A stretch of DNA of 64,000 nucleotides from Protula sp. h YS-2021 (lineage: Eukaryota; Annelida; Polychaeta; Sabellida; Serpulidae), in contig OX457031.1 in assembly GCA_949752745.1 (NCBI GenBank), forward strand, positions 53,350,303-53,414,302. Reading direction: 5' to 3'. This document shows, one piece after another, positions 20,801 to 29,104 of the stretch. Within the stretch, counting starts at the first letter, position 1. Every line of letters begins with the position of its first letter. The position numbers were made by a program, and so were the translations under genes. The notes beneath the pieces were generated by a model. It saw nothing but the letters and a program-made list of their open reading frames with translations. It was not told the DNA's origin and did not search any database.

Positions 20801-22217
20801 TACCAGAGGATTCCCTCATTTTGATTGGTTGATGGGTGGATGGCGGGATAGGCTATTCTGCAGGCACAAAAAGTTTGTATTTATTTGCGTGAAAGGATTT
20901 ATCCTGAAGGGAAACCCCATCTAAAAGTGGAGAACGCGAATTGCGCTTTTACTCGTAAAAGCACGTTTTACGAAATAAAACGTTAGTTTTATTTGGGAAC
21001 GGAAGTGGCATTTTCCGGAAATATCTGGGATCTGTAGATCTGTAGAGTTGCTGTTCTATATATTTCGTTTAATAAGCTAAATCTTCACATTAGTGATGTT
21101 TTGCAAGAAGAGAAAACTTCTGATGTTAAGTCTACTTTTACTTCTTATGCGTGCCGCGAGCAAAATAAAGCATTCTTGGCAAACCAGATGCACAGGTAAT
21201 CATTACTGGGAGGTGGGAGGGAGGGCATTTGGTATGATATGCAATACCATGCGTGTCCAAAAAATGCGGACAAGGGGGGGGGGGGGGTAATTTTTAGGTC
21301 TGACACGGTCTGAGCGGAGTACTAATTTCAATAAAAAACGAGGGTTCTTTTCATTCAGCACGCCTCGTTCCCACAAAAAGGGGGTTTATTTCGAAATTTT
21401 ACTCCGCGTTTGCATAAAAAGGGAGTGTTTAGGGGTAGTTTTAAAAAGTCGTAGACTCGCATGGTAACCAGATGGTGTGTGGATGGCCCAATAATCATAA
21501 CTTCTAAAATTATTGTTTTCACAGTTGATTATGTGGTAAATTCGTGTAATTAATTATGTTTCTGAATCCCTTGTACACATGTTGAAATATCTGAATTAGA
21601 AAATGTAGCTGTAAATTACGTCATAAAATCCCTAATCAATTTGTATTTCTGTACATGTTCTTCCTTTCGATTGCTCAAAACGCAGCTTCCATTCATATTT
21701 AGGGTTTGTGTAACTGATTAAATTGTCTCACGTTTTAATAAGAACGCTATTTTTTGTTGTTCATACTTCTTTTTTAACCAATAGTGATCATTTACTCGTT
21801 TTAATTGAAAATAGGTTTGACTTCCTGCAAAATGGTTTGCCAAAAGATTCTACTTCTCATTTTATAAATCTTATCAGACGCTAAATTTGAAAAAAGTTAA
21901 CTTCTTGCAAAAAGGTTTCTAATACTTAAAAAGTATTTTTAATCCTAGCCGATTTCTTTTACAACCTGGAGGTCACTATGTTCGCCTGAAGTTAGTTCCC
22001 ACATGGCCGGAAATTTTCTCCAATTTCACAAATTTTAGTCTGACTGCAAGACAAAAAAAAAGACAACCAAGTAACCCTGTGACGTCATACAATGGCCAAT
22101 GCCGCATTGCACAGGATCCAAATAAACTACAGAAATAAAAGAAGCGTCAAGGAACTGACCTGCAAGAACCATCCATGCCCATCCTTTATCCACAGAAGCA
22201 GCGTCGCTTTTCACCAT
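8717..22217 (-). CDS. SLC16-like (monocarboxylate transporter family) gene, 5 coding exons
   Basis: Five exons (22217-22160, 12299-12156, 11883-11740, 11468-10461, 8856-8717) join in frame to 498 codons including the stop, the usual length of an SLC16 MFS carrier. Every junction is phase 1, has a GT donor and AG acceptor, and restores a Gly codon. The protein starts MVKSDAASVDKGWAWMVLA, which matches the DGGWGW-type start of the family. Next come paired six-helix bundles. The MFS loop signature is visible as AGWLSDHVSCRR (between TM2 and TM3), and a second as PLGLLSDRKFINKP in the second half. A long charged central loop links the bundles. The product should be a plasma-membrane importer/exporter. 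The substrate cannot be read and need not be lactate. The tail VARKRDTSIT is cytoplasmic. A DIRS element occupies intron 1. Confidence 0.85.
8851..9035. repeat. Three tandem 60-bp units that copy the exon 5 splice acceptor
   Basis: Three nearly identical units each contain 'acctgcaaagaaaaaa', then 'ggtagaactgctttttt', 'cacttattgattttaacatt' and 'cgagaca'. Read on the minus strand, each supplies a pyrimidine tract and TTTGCAG|G, so intron 4 offers three equivalent acceptors. Only the one at 8857-8858 joins the full exon. Confidence 0.9.
9036..9369. other. SLC16-like intron 4, unique part
   Basis: AT-rich intron sequence. A 'gacattatgcccagccgaaaa' relative occurs near 43810, which suggests an old repeat. 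No gene is seen. Confidence 0.4.
9370..10435. repeat. 1-kb GC-skewed minisatellite, 17-18 bp unit, in intron 4
   Basis: About sixty degenerate copies of 'catcctcgccccacctct' fill the intron. The plus strand is C-rich and the transcribed (minus) strand product is G/A-rich, giving the false WGEDGEVGRG open frames. The array lies wholly between exon 5 and exon 4 and would put a kilobase of purine-rich RNA in the pre-mRNA. Confidence 0.9.
10461..11468 (-). CDS. SLC16-like exon 4 (most of the carrier)
   Basis: The exon is 1008 bp, with acceptor GTGTTCAG at 11469-11470 and donor G|GTACGT at 10459-10460. It starts GGAVGVMDGPVFSTLNKYFV and EKRGLANSLAFVGSGIGC (TM4 to TM5, with the conserved R-x-LANS and GSG-IG motifs). 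It continues through the charged central loop (roughly residues 100-170 of the exon) and then TM7 to TM11. LSEFEGAILIGIPGITEICS-R and PLGLLSDRKF are MFS-typical. No stop or shift is present. Confidence 0.85.
11740..11883 (-). CDS. SLC16-like exon 3 (TM2-TM3)
   Basis: The exon runs from TTCCAG (11884-11885) to G|GTTCGT (11738-11739). It encodes APVAGWLSDHVSCRRVMMVG, which carries the MFS signature loop (G-x-LSD-x-x-x-x-R-R), and then the hydrophobic SLVAGAGVFLTGFAPDLNV. Confidence 0.85.
12156..12299 (-). CDS. SLC16-like exon 2 (TM1)
   Basis: The exon runs from TTTACAG (12300-12301) to G|GTAGGA (12154-12155). It encodes GAVLWNCTVSGTLKSFGILY, VEFMDIFDTQ and ETGMVGFVFCLMMLLLG, which is the family's first helix followed by the F-G-I-x-x-x-E-F segment. 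Confidence 0.85.
12684..12905. repeat. Minisatellite, about 50-bp unit, 5 copies
   Basis: Units contain 'ggacggacggagaggtggtg' and 'gctgaatgcgtcctcattta'. DIRS copy 1 begins inside the last unit, right after 'ggctgaatgc'. The array therefore predates the insertion and marks the left target flank. Confidence 0.85.
12945..13111 (+). repeat. DIRS 1 left inverted terminal repeat
   Basis: It starts ctccacttttagatgg and ends ttccctttaag. It is the exact-looking inverse of 20766-20932. Outside it, 12911-12944 is the left-specific end (gtttttacttcgcaaaagct and on). Confidence 0.9.
13112..13600 (+). other. DIRS 1 5' leader, unique part
   Basis: Non-coding leader between the left ITR and the palindrome-rich stretch. 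The element's promoter should be here or in the ITR. No clear TATA box is seen. Confidence 0.4.
13735..13985 (+). repeat. DIRS 1 leader array of CATGGG / CCCATGGG words
   Basis: About a dozen 'catggg', 'catgggac', 'cccatrggg' and 'tatggg' words are spaced 10-25 bases apart. The same words recur in the 3' UTR (about 19850-19930 and 20345-20405: cccatgggcc, cccatggggtc). Copy 2 has a different palindromic word in the same place. Confidence 0.7.
14159..15586 (+). CDS. DIRS 1 gag-like protein, N-terminal part
   Basis: 475 residues. The first ATG follows CTTTTCAGAC. Near the N terminus are clustered Cys/His residues (CSHPP, then CDRCRRDRGLALC and CPEC at about residues 20-57), a probable zinc-binding unit, followed by the basic RNRAKNDRRRSRRK. 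The rest is Pro/Ser/Glu-rich and low in structure, with a long acidic run (EEEQEGEESEEEETGE). Copy 2 retains the same start (MTEA, CDRCRRDRD), confirming it as a DIRS gag. It stops at a TGA that overlaps the next ORF's ATG (ATGA), just past a nine-C run at 15568-15576. A one-base slip in that run would fuse it to the next ORF, so the break may be a mutation, a read error, or programmed. Confidence 0.75.
   Translation: MTEATLRSHKKELPCSHPPTLLNPHTVCDRCRRDRGLALCVETNTCPECEQLTHREWRAIYRNRAKNDRRRSRRKAPSLFLSPDYTSSPMEKASSVILQQVSTPIRLDTGAESDTAGTKRKRKKSKTSRAFSETVAELDILGGDERAALRNAWSADRQGSGKEGLGSDKKLYPAEGQVTVVHTATGSAFTSTPGQLGIPAPEDLFPQLDPPTVPPSTGDSMGLSAILALQTQLQRQIQDLQCSIKEQEAKGTPSRKRTPSATVSRPPPELIPLTSTSHETPAMGTVRDREMEDPSEEDSSGIPPSGQASNLVGEEDDDLLQAHTSPITSIPSNREREIYTPSGEVLTQHPMNALRQGEEEQEGEESEEEETGEVPQELSAPTQFHLPLREMDSIRSPGRGQRLWHDPAAAGRRPIRTPSPPDLSSPAEEGAPSVTSSSLAPEDVPFRDAIQEIARLANVTCGTPCLERDDPPPLG
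15583..16404 (+). CDS. DIRS 1 gag-like protein, C-terminal part
   Basis: 273 residues, in the -1 frame relative to the upstream ORF and overlapping it by ATGA. It has a helix-rich middle (SARQVLNIMSFQDHTLKALR, SLATRDVVKISTFLMTSMVY) and a basic, Pro/Gln-rich tail (PAKRKKQRQSS, PPPKRPKHSGD) suited to nucleic-acid binding. The tail overlaps the RT ORF start by about 160 bp. DIRS gag proteins are usually one longer chain, so I read this as the capsid-forming half of a single gag separated by the C9 tract. No enzyme motif is present. Confidence 0.65.
   Translation: MTSQTSLPHHDSFIALSTSEGIANAVVVRSNEFKKMDASEGRTLSRFHASKHCSVRPGPYRTSDDQIPMESLDQPSKRTVWMPSVRADSYIPLVEKDARNIESSARQVLNIMSFQDHTLKALRARWDDLRLNDPVSSKLLECLSLATRDVVKISTFLMTSMVYLRRDAFLQHCWSSVKGLRDLRHTPILGEKELFPPAEVERVNQESRSLSQDFALMSRMSRASFRQPAKRKKQRQSSTDHPRPNSQVQSPPPKRPKHSGDNKPEGQHTQQHR
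16247..18433 (+). CDS. DIRS 1 reverse transcriptase / RNase H / methyltransferase-like polyprotein
   Basis: 728 residues, intact. RT: GFFSRVFLVPKKSGGWR (about 175-193), SIDLSDAYLHVPLH, LPFGLSSAPYVFSK, and the catalytic YLDD at 297-300. RNase H: ELQTDAS (Asp 463), INWLELRVVWIAL, VLLDNSTAVAYLNKQGG. C-terminal methyltransferase-like domain: LDLFANALTTQLPRF (about 605) and YAFPPQAIL (about 645), the pair of motifs seen in the DIRS N6-adenine-methyltransferase-like region. The start at 16247 is inside gag and is provisional. The last 130 codons overlap the recombinase in another frame. The protein would copy the element's RNA into DNA. The role of the methylase-like part is unknown. Confidence 0.85.
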   Translation: MPRSANQQSARSNDSPLRITPDPTPRCSPLRRRGPSIRETTSQRVSIPSSTGSSQPKYRSETRDSSLGDTFSGLNDLKELLSCNTSLPVGGRLGKFWHAWAELGASRRIVRWLKNGYPLPFKKGPRGLKPTIPLTLQAPGNLAAAYQQGSEKDLALKEMLKDLQAKQAIEEMPENQVGFFSRVFLVPKKSGGWRLVIDLSSLNQSLQITSFQMDTAQVIKAMLREGMWGTSIDLSDAYLHVPLHHSARKYLCFQVNRKRFWFLALPFGLSSAPYVFSKIMRVLKAWARLQGMLVFQYLDDWFLAHTQRDIAHHQTTHLVKKAIQVGLMVNLVKSELTPKQDVIFLGERWDLSAARAFPTTDRQQRISRSIRNISANRKVRVQAMESLVGLLVATEKTVPLGRLHYRRFQAQVRQALTKGRSPKATMTVSSSALSLLQWWCDPVTMNEGVPFQAPPMDIELQTDASREGWGIHCQGQMWRGKWPATFCRYHINWLELRVVWIALNKLSNHLEGKSVRVLLDNSTAVAYLNKQGGTKSSQLSTLTSHILLLAREHKISIVARHLSGKLNVLADLASRAGQVIHTEWCLAQSSFRWVTRESPWGPPTLDLFANALTTQLPRFVSPCPDQAAWAVDALKCPWPLQEVLYAFPPQAILLQVLQRIIELRPPTLLLIAPLSPEAPWFTLLLRCKVIKSVPIPCHRELLSQPHWRHFHPSPQLMNLHLWCLTNPS
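18301..19527 (+). pseudogene. DIRS 1 tyrosine recombinase, broken by one in-frame TAA
   Basis: Core-binding part: FLEKKGFSKQVVEKMVNNHK, YRSQWNKFSSWCA, VGSIEGYRAAIGSRLKASTG. Catalytic part: first Arg in LALASGKRRGEIHAL (about 18880-18915), then after a TAA at 19291-19293 the HHVRQIANSLRALR box (H-x-x-R) and FVKYYLKDF with the Tyr nucleophile (about 19399). Copy 2 has Lys in place of the stop, so a single base change cut off the H-x-x-R and Tyr. The frame is open far upstream (to 16822), but that part only shadows the RT gene. The true start is not resolved and 18301 is nominal. The enzyme would insert the DIRS circle. Confidence 0.8.
19540..20590 (+). other. DIRS 1 3' untranslated region
   Basis: Non-coding. 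It contains a G10 run (about 19817), cccatggg words matching the leader, and no ORF of note. It ends at the internal complementary region. Confidence 0.6.
20591..20703 (+). repeat. DIRS 1 internal complementary region
   Basis: Positions 20591-20638 are the inverse of the element's left end (12911-12958). Positions 20639-20703 are the inverse of the right end (20921-20985). The two meet at gtaaaac|taacgtt. This joined-ends copy is diagnostic of DIRS and is thought to template circle formation. Confidence 0.9.
20766..20932 (-). repeat. DIRS 1 right inverted terminal repeat
   Basis: Inverse of 12945-13111. It is followed by the right-specific end (20933-20989, agaacgcgaattgcgctttt onward). Confidence 0.9.
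21255..21430 (+). repeat. Dispersed repeat family A, plus copy with G-run
   Basis: Shares 'gtccaaaaaatgcgga', a G14 run, 'taatttttaggtctgac', 'cattcagcacgcctcgtt' and 'aaagggggtttatttcgaaa' with 8325-8535. It lies within SLC16-like intron 1, just right of the DIRS. Confidence 0.55.
21431..22159. other. SLC16-like intron 1, unique part
   Basis: AT-rich intron DNA up to the exon 1 donor at 22158-22159. No other feature is seen. Confidence 0.5.
22160..22217 (-). CDS. SLC16-like exon 1 (start codon)
   Basis: 58 bp from ATG (22215-22217) to GCAG|GTCAGT. It encodes MVKSDAASVDKGWAWMVLA plus the first base of a Gly codon completed 9.9 kb away in exon 2. The W-A-W-M-V motif and phase match are the evidence for joining it across the DIRS element. 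Confidence 0.8.
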
Positions 22218-23384
22218 ATTGTCACCAGTGACTTACATCTTTATCCACAGCACTTAAAAATAAAAAAGGGAAGCTGAAGCAAGTTGCTATACGTCAGAAT
22301 ATAGTCCCTGAAATGGTCTTTAAAAGACTGTGCTAGAAAATTACCTGAAGGAAGTTTTTTAAGTGTAGTGCTATACGAAACCTTAAAGGTGTTTTCTGTA
22401 CCATTCTTAGTACACGCAACAAATTTCATCATTGTATGTGCAACAATATAGCATCGATGGCGGTTTGGGGCATTGAATAGTTTATTATACCTGCCCCCCC
22501 CCCCCACCCACCAAAGGCCCCGGATGATCCTCAAGGATCTAAATTTTAAAGTATATATCCCTGTACAAACCCACAGAAACAATAACAAAAAAACATTAGA
22601 ACTTGGCAAGAAAATAGTTTCATAAAATGGGCATCCGGGACCTCAGCGTGAAATAACACGACTGCTCCAGCAAATAAGCTTATGCTGAGGGCGGGTGTTT
22701 TCTGTAAAGATACCCGAAAACGAGGCTCCGGTGCTGCCAAATCCATGTGCTTTATTTCTCTTTTATACAACCTCTAATGTAGAATAGGAGCCCCCCCCCC
22801 CCCCCCCTCCCCTGCCCTCCCAACAAAAACCAAAAAAAAAAGTATATATAGAACGTTCCGGCTTAAAATGTGCACCTTTTAATTCCGTCTTAATTGTGTG
22901 CATAAAACTGAACTTTTTATCTGACCTTAGTGAATTGATGTATACAACAAGTACGAAATGTTTAACACCATATGTAACACACTTATAACACAATGAAGTC
23001 GCGTCTGTTTTCATTAATCCAACCAACCAAGCTCGTATTTGCACGTCGCCGGTTTATTATTTCAAACGCATAAAATAAAGGGGAGAACTCGAACAAACTT
23101 AATCCGAACAGCTGTTTCTTGACTACTTTTTAACAGCATGAGAGAAAACCTGCTATAAAGTTTTGAGGTTAAATAAGCAATTTATTGCTGTTTTCAGCCT
23201 TGATTTTCGCTGATGACGTCTAGTCAAACTGTTGCCATTTTTGAGAGAGCGTGAACACCTTGTAAAGACTCACAAACTTTTTTGGGTTCTTACGCAGCGC
23301 AATGATTTCTGGCAGATAATATTTCGGCAGCTGTTTGCTCTGGATTATTTGCCAAATTGAACGAAGATTTACTGTTTTTTAAAA
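22218..23384. other. Upstream of SLC16-like gene, promoter not identified
   Basis: AT-rich DNA with C-runs at about 22494 and 22790. It should hold the 5' UTR and promoter of the minus-strand gene, but no clear TATA or initiator is seen. Confidence 0.4.
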
Positions 23385-24420
23385 CTAGACCGAAATTCGC
23401 ACAGCGAATTAGACCCCACTTGGAATGATAACTTAAAACGGAACGTATATGATATTGCTATTTGTTAACAATTTTCACATGCCTGAATGTAGAATATCCT
23501 CCTAAATACTACCAGCTATAAGGTCAAGGCAAAGTGTACCACTTCGGATGATCTCTATTCATGTGTCAAGTTTGGCTGGTCTAGCTTCAACGGTCTTGGA
23601 GGAGATGTCTGGAAACTGATTGCTCTATCTCTTACCGCTCTCGAGATAAAAGCCAACTTCCAGGTTGGGGCTGGAAAGTGACCTCGAGGTCAACTACACC
23701 GGAAGTTATACCTTACGTATCGTCGTATAGGGGGTGGAGGTCGAAAATGAGGTCAAAATTGCTGTATCTCTTACCGTTTTCGAGATAAGGGCCAACTTCC
23801 GGTTTGGGGCTCGAAAGTGACCTGGAGGTCAAGGACACCGAAAGTTATACCTTACGTATCGTCGTATAGGGGGTGGAGGTCGAAAATGAGGTCAAAATTG
23901 CTCAATCTCTTACCGTTTTCGAGATATGGGCCAACTTCCGGCTTGGGGCTCCAAAGTGACCTGGAGGTCAAGGACACCGGAAGTTATACCTTACGTATAG
24001 TCGTATAGGGGGTGGAGGTCGAAAATGAGGTCAAAATTGCTCTATCTCTTAGAGTTTTCGAAATAAGGGCCAAATTCCGGTTTGGGGTTTTTCGCAATTT
24101 CAAGGTCATGATCAAGGTCAAGATTAAAAACTTTTATTGGTTGCTTTAGATCACCTCGCCCTTCATATGTATGCCAAGTTTGGCTTTTGTAGCTTCAACG
24201 GCCTTGCAGTAATTGTCTGAAAACCGTTTGACCTTTTACGCGATTTGACCTTGACCAGTAAAGTCAAGGTCAAAAATTTTTATCAGGTGCACCACTTCGG
24301 ATGACCCTCCATACATGTTCAAAGTTTGGTTGGTCTAGCTTCAGCGGTCTCGAAGGAGATGTCTGGAAACCGATTCGGCGGAAGAAGAAAAAAAACTAAA
24401 AAAAAAAGCGAGAAAAAAAA
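23385..24420 (-). mobile_element. Helitron-like non-autonomous element (minus)
   Basis: Read on the minus strand the element ends in a stem-loop (AATTCGC-TGT-GCGAATT, 23394-23410), then TCGGTCTAG at 23385-23393. A stem-loop a few bases before CTRR is the Helitron 3' signature. The body is made of three or four roughly 130-bp modules with 'ccaacttccggtttggggct', 'gtgacctggaggtcaagga' and 'cgaaaatgaggtcaaaattg'. It is rich in AGGTCA half-sites. No Rep/helicase is seen. The 5' edge is uncertain. Confidence 0.55.
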
Positions 24421-24624
24421 TAGGTGAAGAATTCGAGGCAATCCATCCCCATTTGGCATTTTCAATGCCAAGTGGGAATAAAGCAAACTTGTATTAGTCC
24501 AAATATTCAACTTACTCTTGGTTCGCTTTTTGAAGTCGGAATTAAAATACAACACTGTGAACGCAGCCGAAGTTCTTCAGATCAGGCTACTTTTCCAAAC
24601 AGGGTACCTAGCCTGGAATTAAAA

Positions 24625-25080
24625 CGAGACCGAATTCCGCTAAATAGCGGAATTACTACCTTGCATAATCCAGAAAAAAATAAGTATACTATTATGTGGA
24701 GATCATAGTCAACGAGATACCTCTTATGTAACATTTTAGGCCCAAAGATAGAAAATAACCCTAAACTCGCTCTGTCCTTGGTCGTTTTCGAGACAATGGT
24801 TTTCGACTTTGACCATGACGGAAAAGGTCAAGGTCAACGAGATATCGAGGGTCGAAAATGAGCTCACAATCGCTTTCTCTAGCAATTTTCAAGATAATGG
24901 CGTCCGAGGTATTTCTGATGTAAAGTCTTCTAGGCCCAAAGAGTTGAAAATGAGCTTGCAATCACTCTGTCTCTAACCGTTTTCGAGATAATGGCCAACT
25001 TCCGGTTTTCGACTTCGACCTTGATCGAGAAGGTCAAGCTCACCGACGTTCCTCCTGTGTAACCTCTTTTAGGTCCATGC
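24625..25080 (-). mobile_element. Helitron-like fragment (minus)
   Basis: A 10-bp perfect stem (AATTCCGCTA / TAGCGGAATT, 24633-24654) is followed on the minus strand by CGGTCTCG, one base off the CGGTCTAG of its relatives. The body repeats 'cgttttcgagataatggcca' and 'ggtcaaggtca' words. The far end abuts a CT microsatellite. Confidence 0.5.
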
Positions 25081-25084
25081 TTAG

Positions 25085-25175
25085 AAAATGAGCTCAAAAT
25101 TCTCTCTGTCTTTCTTTTTTCCTTCTTTCTTTCTCTCTGTCTCTCTCTCTGTCTCTGTCTCTGTCTCTGTCTCTG

Positions 25176-25266
<91 letters not shown>

Positions 25267-25300
25267 TCTCTCTTTCTTCTTTCTCATTCTCTCTCTCTCC
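25085..25300. repeat. (CT)n / (GTCTCT)n microsatellite
   Basis: A pure and near-pure CT tract of about 200 bp at the edge of a Helitron-like fragment. It explains the Ser-Leu and Arg-Glu repeat open frames. Confidence 0.95.
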
Positions 25301-25499
25301 AACAATGTCTGTTTGTCACTAAATAAGTTGATGTTGGGTCTCTATTATGAATAAATATTTCTAGAGCCTAGGACTATATCCGCGTCATTTGTAGATTCTC
25401 CAAGTTTTACGAAACTGCAAAAGGTTTTGATTTTTTTTTTTTGGAATAAGTGTATAAATAATAAGTAATTTGAGTAGAATAAAATTACTACCAGATATT

Positions 25500-25990
25500 A
25501 ATCCCCTTGTGACAATGACAAGGTATCGTGTTCATCCCTCCGTCAAAGTACGCCCTCACCCCTAGGTCATCTGGCCACGTAGGGCATGAGTGAAGTCAAT
25601 TGTCACGCATATTTTGCAACAGTATAACAGGAAAAACTTGCGCGCTCCTGGAATTCCTATATTTTAGTCCTCATTTTTGTCAATTTTCGAAGCCACCTGC
25701 CATGGCTCCAGTTTCCGGTGAGCGATAACATGCTGAGGTTATTGGTTGGTTGGTTGATTGATTGTGATTCTGATATTTATCCATATTGCAACTTCTATAC
25801 ATCTGTTCAACGTTGAAGCAAAGACATTGATAAGATCTCGGAAAATGGTGGTGTTACGGTTGCGACCAAAAAAACGTCTAAACAACGTTGCTTATCTAAT
25901 GTCTATTCGACGTCGTGTAAAAACGTTCATCAGACGTTGATCTATGGTCGCGACCAATCACAACCAAATGACAACCACATGCAATGTTGA
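25500..25990 (+). repeat. Dispersed repeat family C (ACGT-palindrome rich), copy 1
   Basis: Contains 'tttccggtgagcgataa' (about 25708), CAACGTTG, CGACGTCG and GGTCGCGACC palindromes, in the same order as at 29105-29560 and 43100-43560. It is non-coding. The class is unknown. Confidence 0.6.
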
Positions 25991-25999
25991 ACCTTTTGT

Positions 26000-26975
26000 C
26001 GGATCCACACATTACACCTCAAGTCGACATTGTATTGAGGTATGGATTTTTACTCTGCCAGTATGACACCCTCAACCCCTTCCCCCTCCCCCCCCCCCCC
26101 CCACCCCGTTATGCATAATTGAAAAGTATGCAGAAATCGACCTGCATTTATTAGTAAAACATATCTTAATCACAGAATTTCTGCTTGTGGGCAGGTGTAT
26201 TCATACATTACGCAATGCATTGCATAATACACACCTGGGTTTGTCAGCCTATTGGTAAGAACCCTCGTAAATCTTGATAACTTTGACGAAATCCAAAATA
26301 TTTACGGAACTTTTTTCAGTGAGGTTTAATAGTTGTCCATAAAATTCATTATTTAGGTTGCGTCTTTAAAGAACAAAAATATTACGTGCGAATCGAATAT
26401 ATAGAAAAGCCATATCGTGGGGCACCAAAAATCGCTTCCCCCGTAAAATACTACCTTTGCCTGCTCACAGTACCATAGAATATCGTTCATTAAAATGCCA
26501 GTATCAGATACTTACTTGTAAAAGAATGGCCTGCCTGTCTGTATGACATGTTAGATCATCGTAACTTTGTCAAGAAAGCCTTAGATGCCTAACAGAATTC
26601 TACATTCCTTTTGTGTGTGTATATGTTGTTTGTTTTTGTTTTGTTTTTTTTTTCACAAGGAAATCCGAGACCTTCCTTTCAGAGATTTCCAGCACTACTG
26701 CGCCATGTGGTTTCCAGGGGGTGCATTAATCGATACAACACCAATGAGCAAGCAGTCTGGTGTGTAACATGGAAAAATGTACCGTGCCAAATAGCTAAAA
26801 TTTCTCGTTCGAAAAGCCAAACACAATAGCCCCCAGTCACGTAAATGTTTTTGGTTCTTCTTCCATTTTTTCCACTTGCAAACATAGTTTGCCAATAGGT
26901 ATGCTTTGCTAAGAATTCCGGCGTTTATTCCTTCCTTTTTTTTTTTTTGTTTTTTTTTTTTTGTTTGTTTTTTTT
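26000..26975. other. Intergenic, no gene seen
   Basis: AT-rich with a C-run (about 26088) and T-runs at 26935-26980 that lead into the next Helitron-like element. Confidence 0.4.
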
Positions 26976-26979
26976 TTCG

Positions 26980-27953
26980 TCACGGAGGTTTCAAGAAAAA
27001 TCCCCTACGCTATTTGACGTAGGACGATGAAATTTGGCACAGAGATAGAGGGTGATGAGATGTCGTGAAATCCGCAAATTTTTTTGACCTTGACCATCAA
27101 GGTCAAGGTCAAATTGAGGTCAAAGTTTTTTTACCTCAAATTGGTTTCCAGAAAACTCCTCCTACACGGTTTGTAGTAGAAAGACGGCATTTGGCAGAAA
27201 CATAGAGGCTAATGAGTTGTCGTGAAATCCGCAAAATTTTTTGACCTTGACCTTGACCTTCAAGGTCAAATTGAGGTCAAAATATTTTTTTCAAAAACCT
27301 ATTCCATCACGAAAACTTGCTGGAAATAGCGCTCAAATCCTTGTTCCAACACGTGTGCAGTGTCAGTAGGCAGTAACATCATTGATGGAATCTCGACATT
27401 CAGTGTCAAGGTCAAGGTCATGTGACTTTTGTATATTGAAATCCCTTAGAGACAAATTGACCATTATCTCGAATACGGTTAGAGATATAGCGATTTTGAG
27501 CTTATTTTCGACCCTTTGGGCCTAAAAGACGTTATATAAGAGGTACCTCGGTGACCTTGACCTCCTCCGTCATGGTCAAGGTCATAAACCGGAAGTTGAC
27601 CATTATCTCGAAAACGGTTAGAGATAGAGCGATTTTGAGCTTATTTTCGACCCTTTGGGCCTAAAAGACCATGTATAAGAGGCCTAAAATATCATATATA
27701 AGAGGTACCTCGGTGTCCTTGACCTCCTCCGTCATGGTCAACGTCAAAAACCGGAAGTTGGCCATTGTCTCGAAAACGGTTAGAAAACTGAATTTCATTA
27801 TTTGAGATTACATTATACTTCGATGTCCTTGTTCATGATAATAAGTCGGAAGCTGACAATTATGTGGAAAGACTGAAAATATGTCTTTAACCAGATAGAT
27901 TATACCATTGCAAGTGGGTGTCATTTCGCTACGTGTAGCGAAATTCGGTCTAG
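26980..27953 (+). mobile_element. Helitron-like non-autonomous element (plus)
   Basis: The 3' end has a 9-bp perfect stem with a 4-base loop (ATTTCGCTA-CGTG-TAGCGAAAT, 27923-27944), then TCGGTCTAG ending at 27953 and a T, the preferred Helitron A/T junction. The 5' part ('ggaggtttcaagaaaaatcc', 'ctacgctatttgacgtagga') matches 31190 onward. The body is full of TGACCTTGA / TCAAGGTCA. A T-rich tract precedes it. Confidence 0.6.
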
Positions 27954-28534
27954 TTCAATTATTGCTATTTTTATTTGGTTAATTATTATGAATTTCTATC
28001 ATTTCTAACAGTATCGCCCAGTCACACTGCAAATAACAGATGTGCGTGGGGTGGGGGCGGGGGGGGGGGGTGTTGTCCCACGATAAAAACAAAGAAACAG
28101 AGTGTCTTTGTGCAATGAACCGTGTATTAATCCCTGACTCCCACACCAACCCCACTCCCACGCCACCCCTAAGGCATTCCGTTTAGCTTTGTTTCCTAAG
28201 CTATGAATCGGCAAGCTTTTGCAAACGTGTACATTATTTAACAACAGTGCAACGCAGACTAGCGTTGAATTTTGTAATGAAAAAAATGCGCCTCTTTAAC
28301 CGTGGACAAGGCTAAGGAACATTGCTGTAAAATGATTAAGATAGTGCAAAGCAACAGACACATTTCAAAACTGGAGAGGTAAAATTGTAGCACATGCGCA
28401 TCGCGGGTGGGAGGGGGGGGGGCGAGGAGAGAAGGACTTCGTGTGAAACTCGTGGGGTGTGTGGCAACCGAAAACAATGAAAAAGATCGTGTATTTCGTA
28501 ATATTTTCTCATCCTTTGAGTTCTAGATGGTTTC

Positions 28535-28935
28535 AAACGAATACACATCCAGCATGTTCTCAAAACACGCACCATGTTAATCCAGCATGCCCTCAAAACA
28601 CGCACCATGTTAATCCAGCATGCGTCCAAAACACGCACCATGTTAATCTAGCATGCCCTCAAAACACGCATCATGCTCAACACAACCACCATATTAATTC
28701 AGCATGCCCTCAAAACACGCACCATGTTAATCCAGCATGCCCTCAAAACACGCACCATGTTAATTCAGCATGCCCTCAAAACAGGCACCATGTTAATCCA
28801 GCATGCGTCCAAAACACGCATCATGTTAATCTAGCATGCCCTCAAAACACGCATCATGTTAATCCAATATGTCCTCACAACACGCTCCATGTTAATCCAA
28901 CATGTTGTCAACACACGCACCATGTTGACAACCCA
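28535..28935. repeat. 33-bp minisatellite, about 12 copies
   Basis: The unit reads 'aatccagcatgccctcaaaa' then 'cacgcaccatgtt'. The unit is a multiple of three, so open frames appear on both strands (HHVNPACPQNT repeats). This is not evidence of a protein. Confidence 0.9.
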
Positions 28936-29104
28936 GTATACATTGCGACACTAGAAAAACGATGAGGCACCCGACGTCGGATCCACGTCGGATTTCCGGT
29001 AATTATGGAAGGCGAAACGTCTACCGCCAAAATATCTATTTCATAGAGGGCGGGACAGCGACGTTGTACGAGTGTCGGGAAAATTTAAGTCTAGAACCGC
29101 CATC

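Larger units (their letters stand above)
12911..20989 (+). mobile_element. DIRS retrotransposon copy 1, nearly full length
   Basis: The architecture is that of the DIRS order: inverted terminal repeats (12945-13111 and 20766-20932, 167 bp), and an internal complementary region (20591-20703) that matches the joined outer ends of both termini. There is no LTR and no target duplication. ORFs run gag (split), RT/RNase H/methyltransferase-like, and tyrosine recombinase overlapping in another frame. It replicates through a cDNA circle inserted by the recombinase rather than a DDE integrase. It sits in the opposite orientation to the host gene, in SLC16-like intron 1. One in-frame stop in the recombinase and a gag frame break are the only obvious lesions. 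Confidence 0.9.

Noticed and set aside
25081..25354. Ser-Leu and Arg-Glu repeat ORFs
   Set aside because: Translation of a CT microsatellite.
28336..28965. CPQNTHHVNPA repeat protein, or a CRISPR-like array
   Set aside because: It is a 33-bp head-to-tail minisatellite without distinct spacers; eukaryotic context; both strands open by periodicity.
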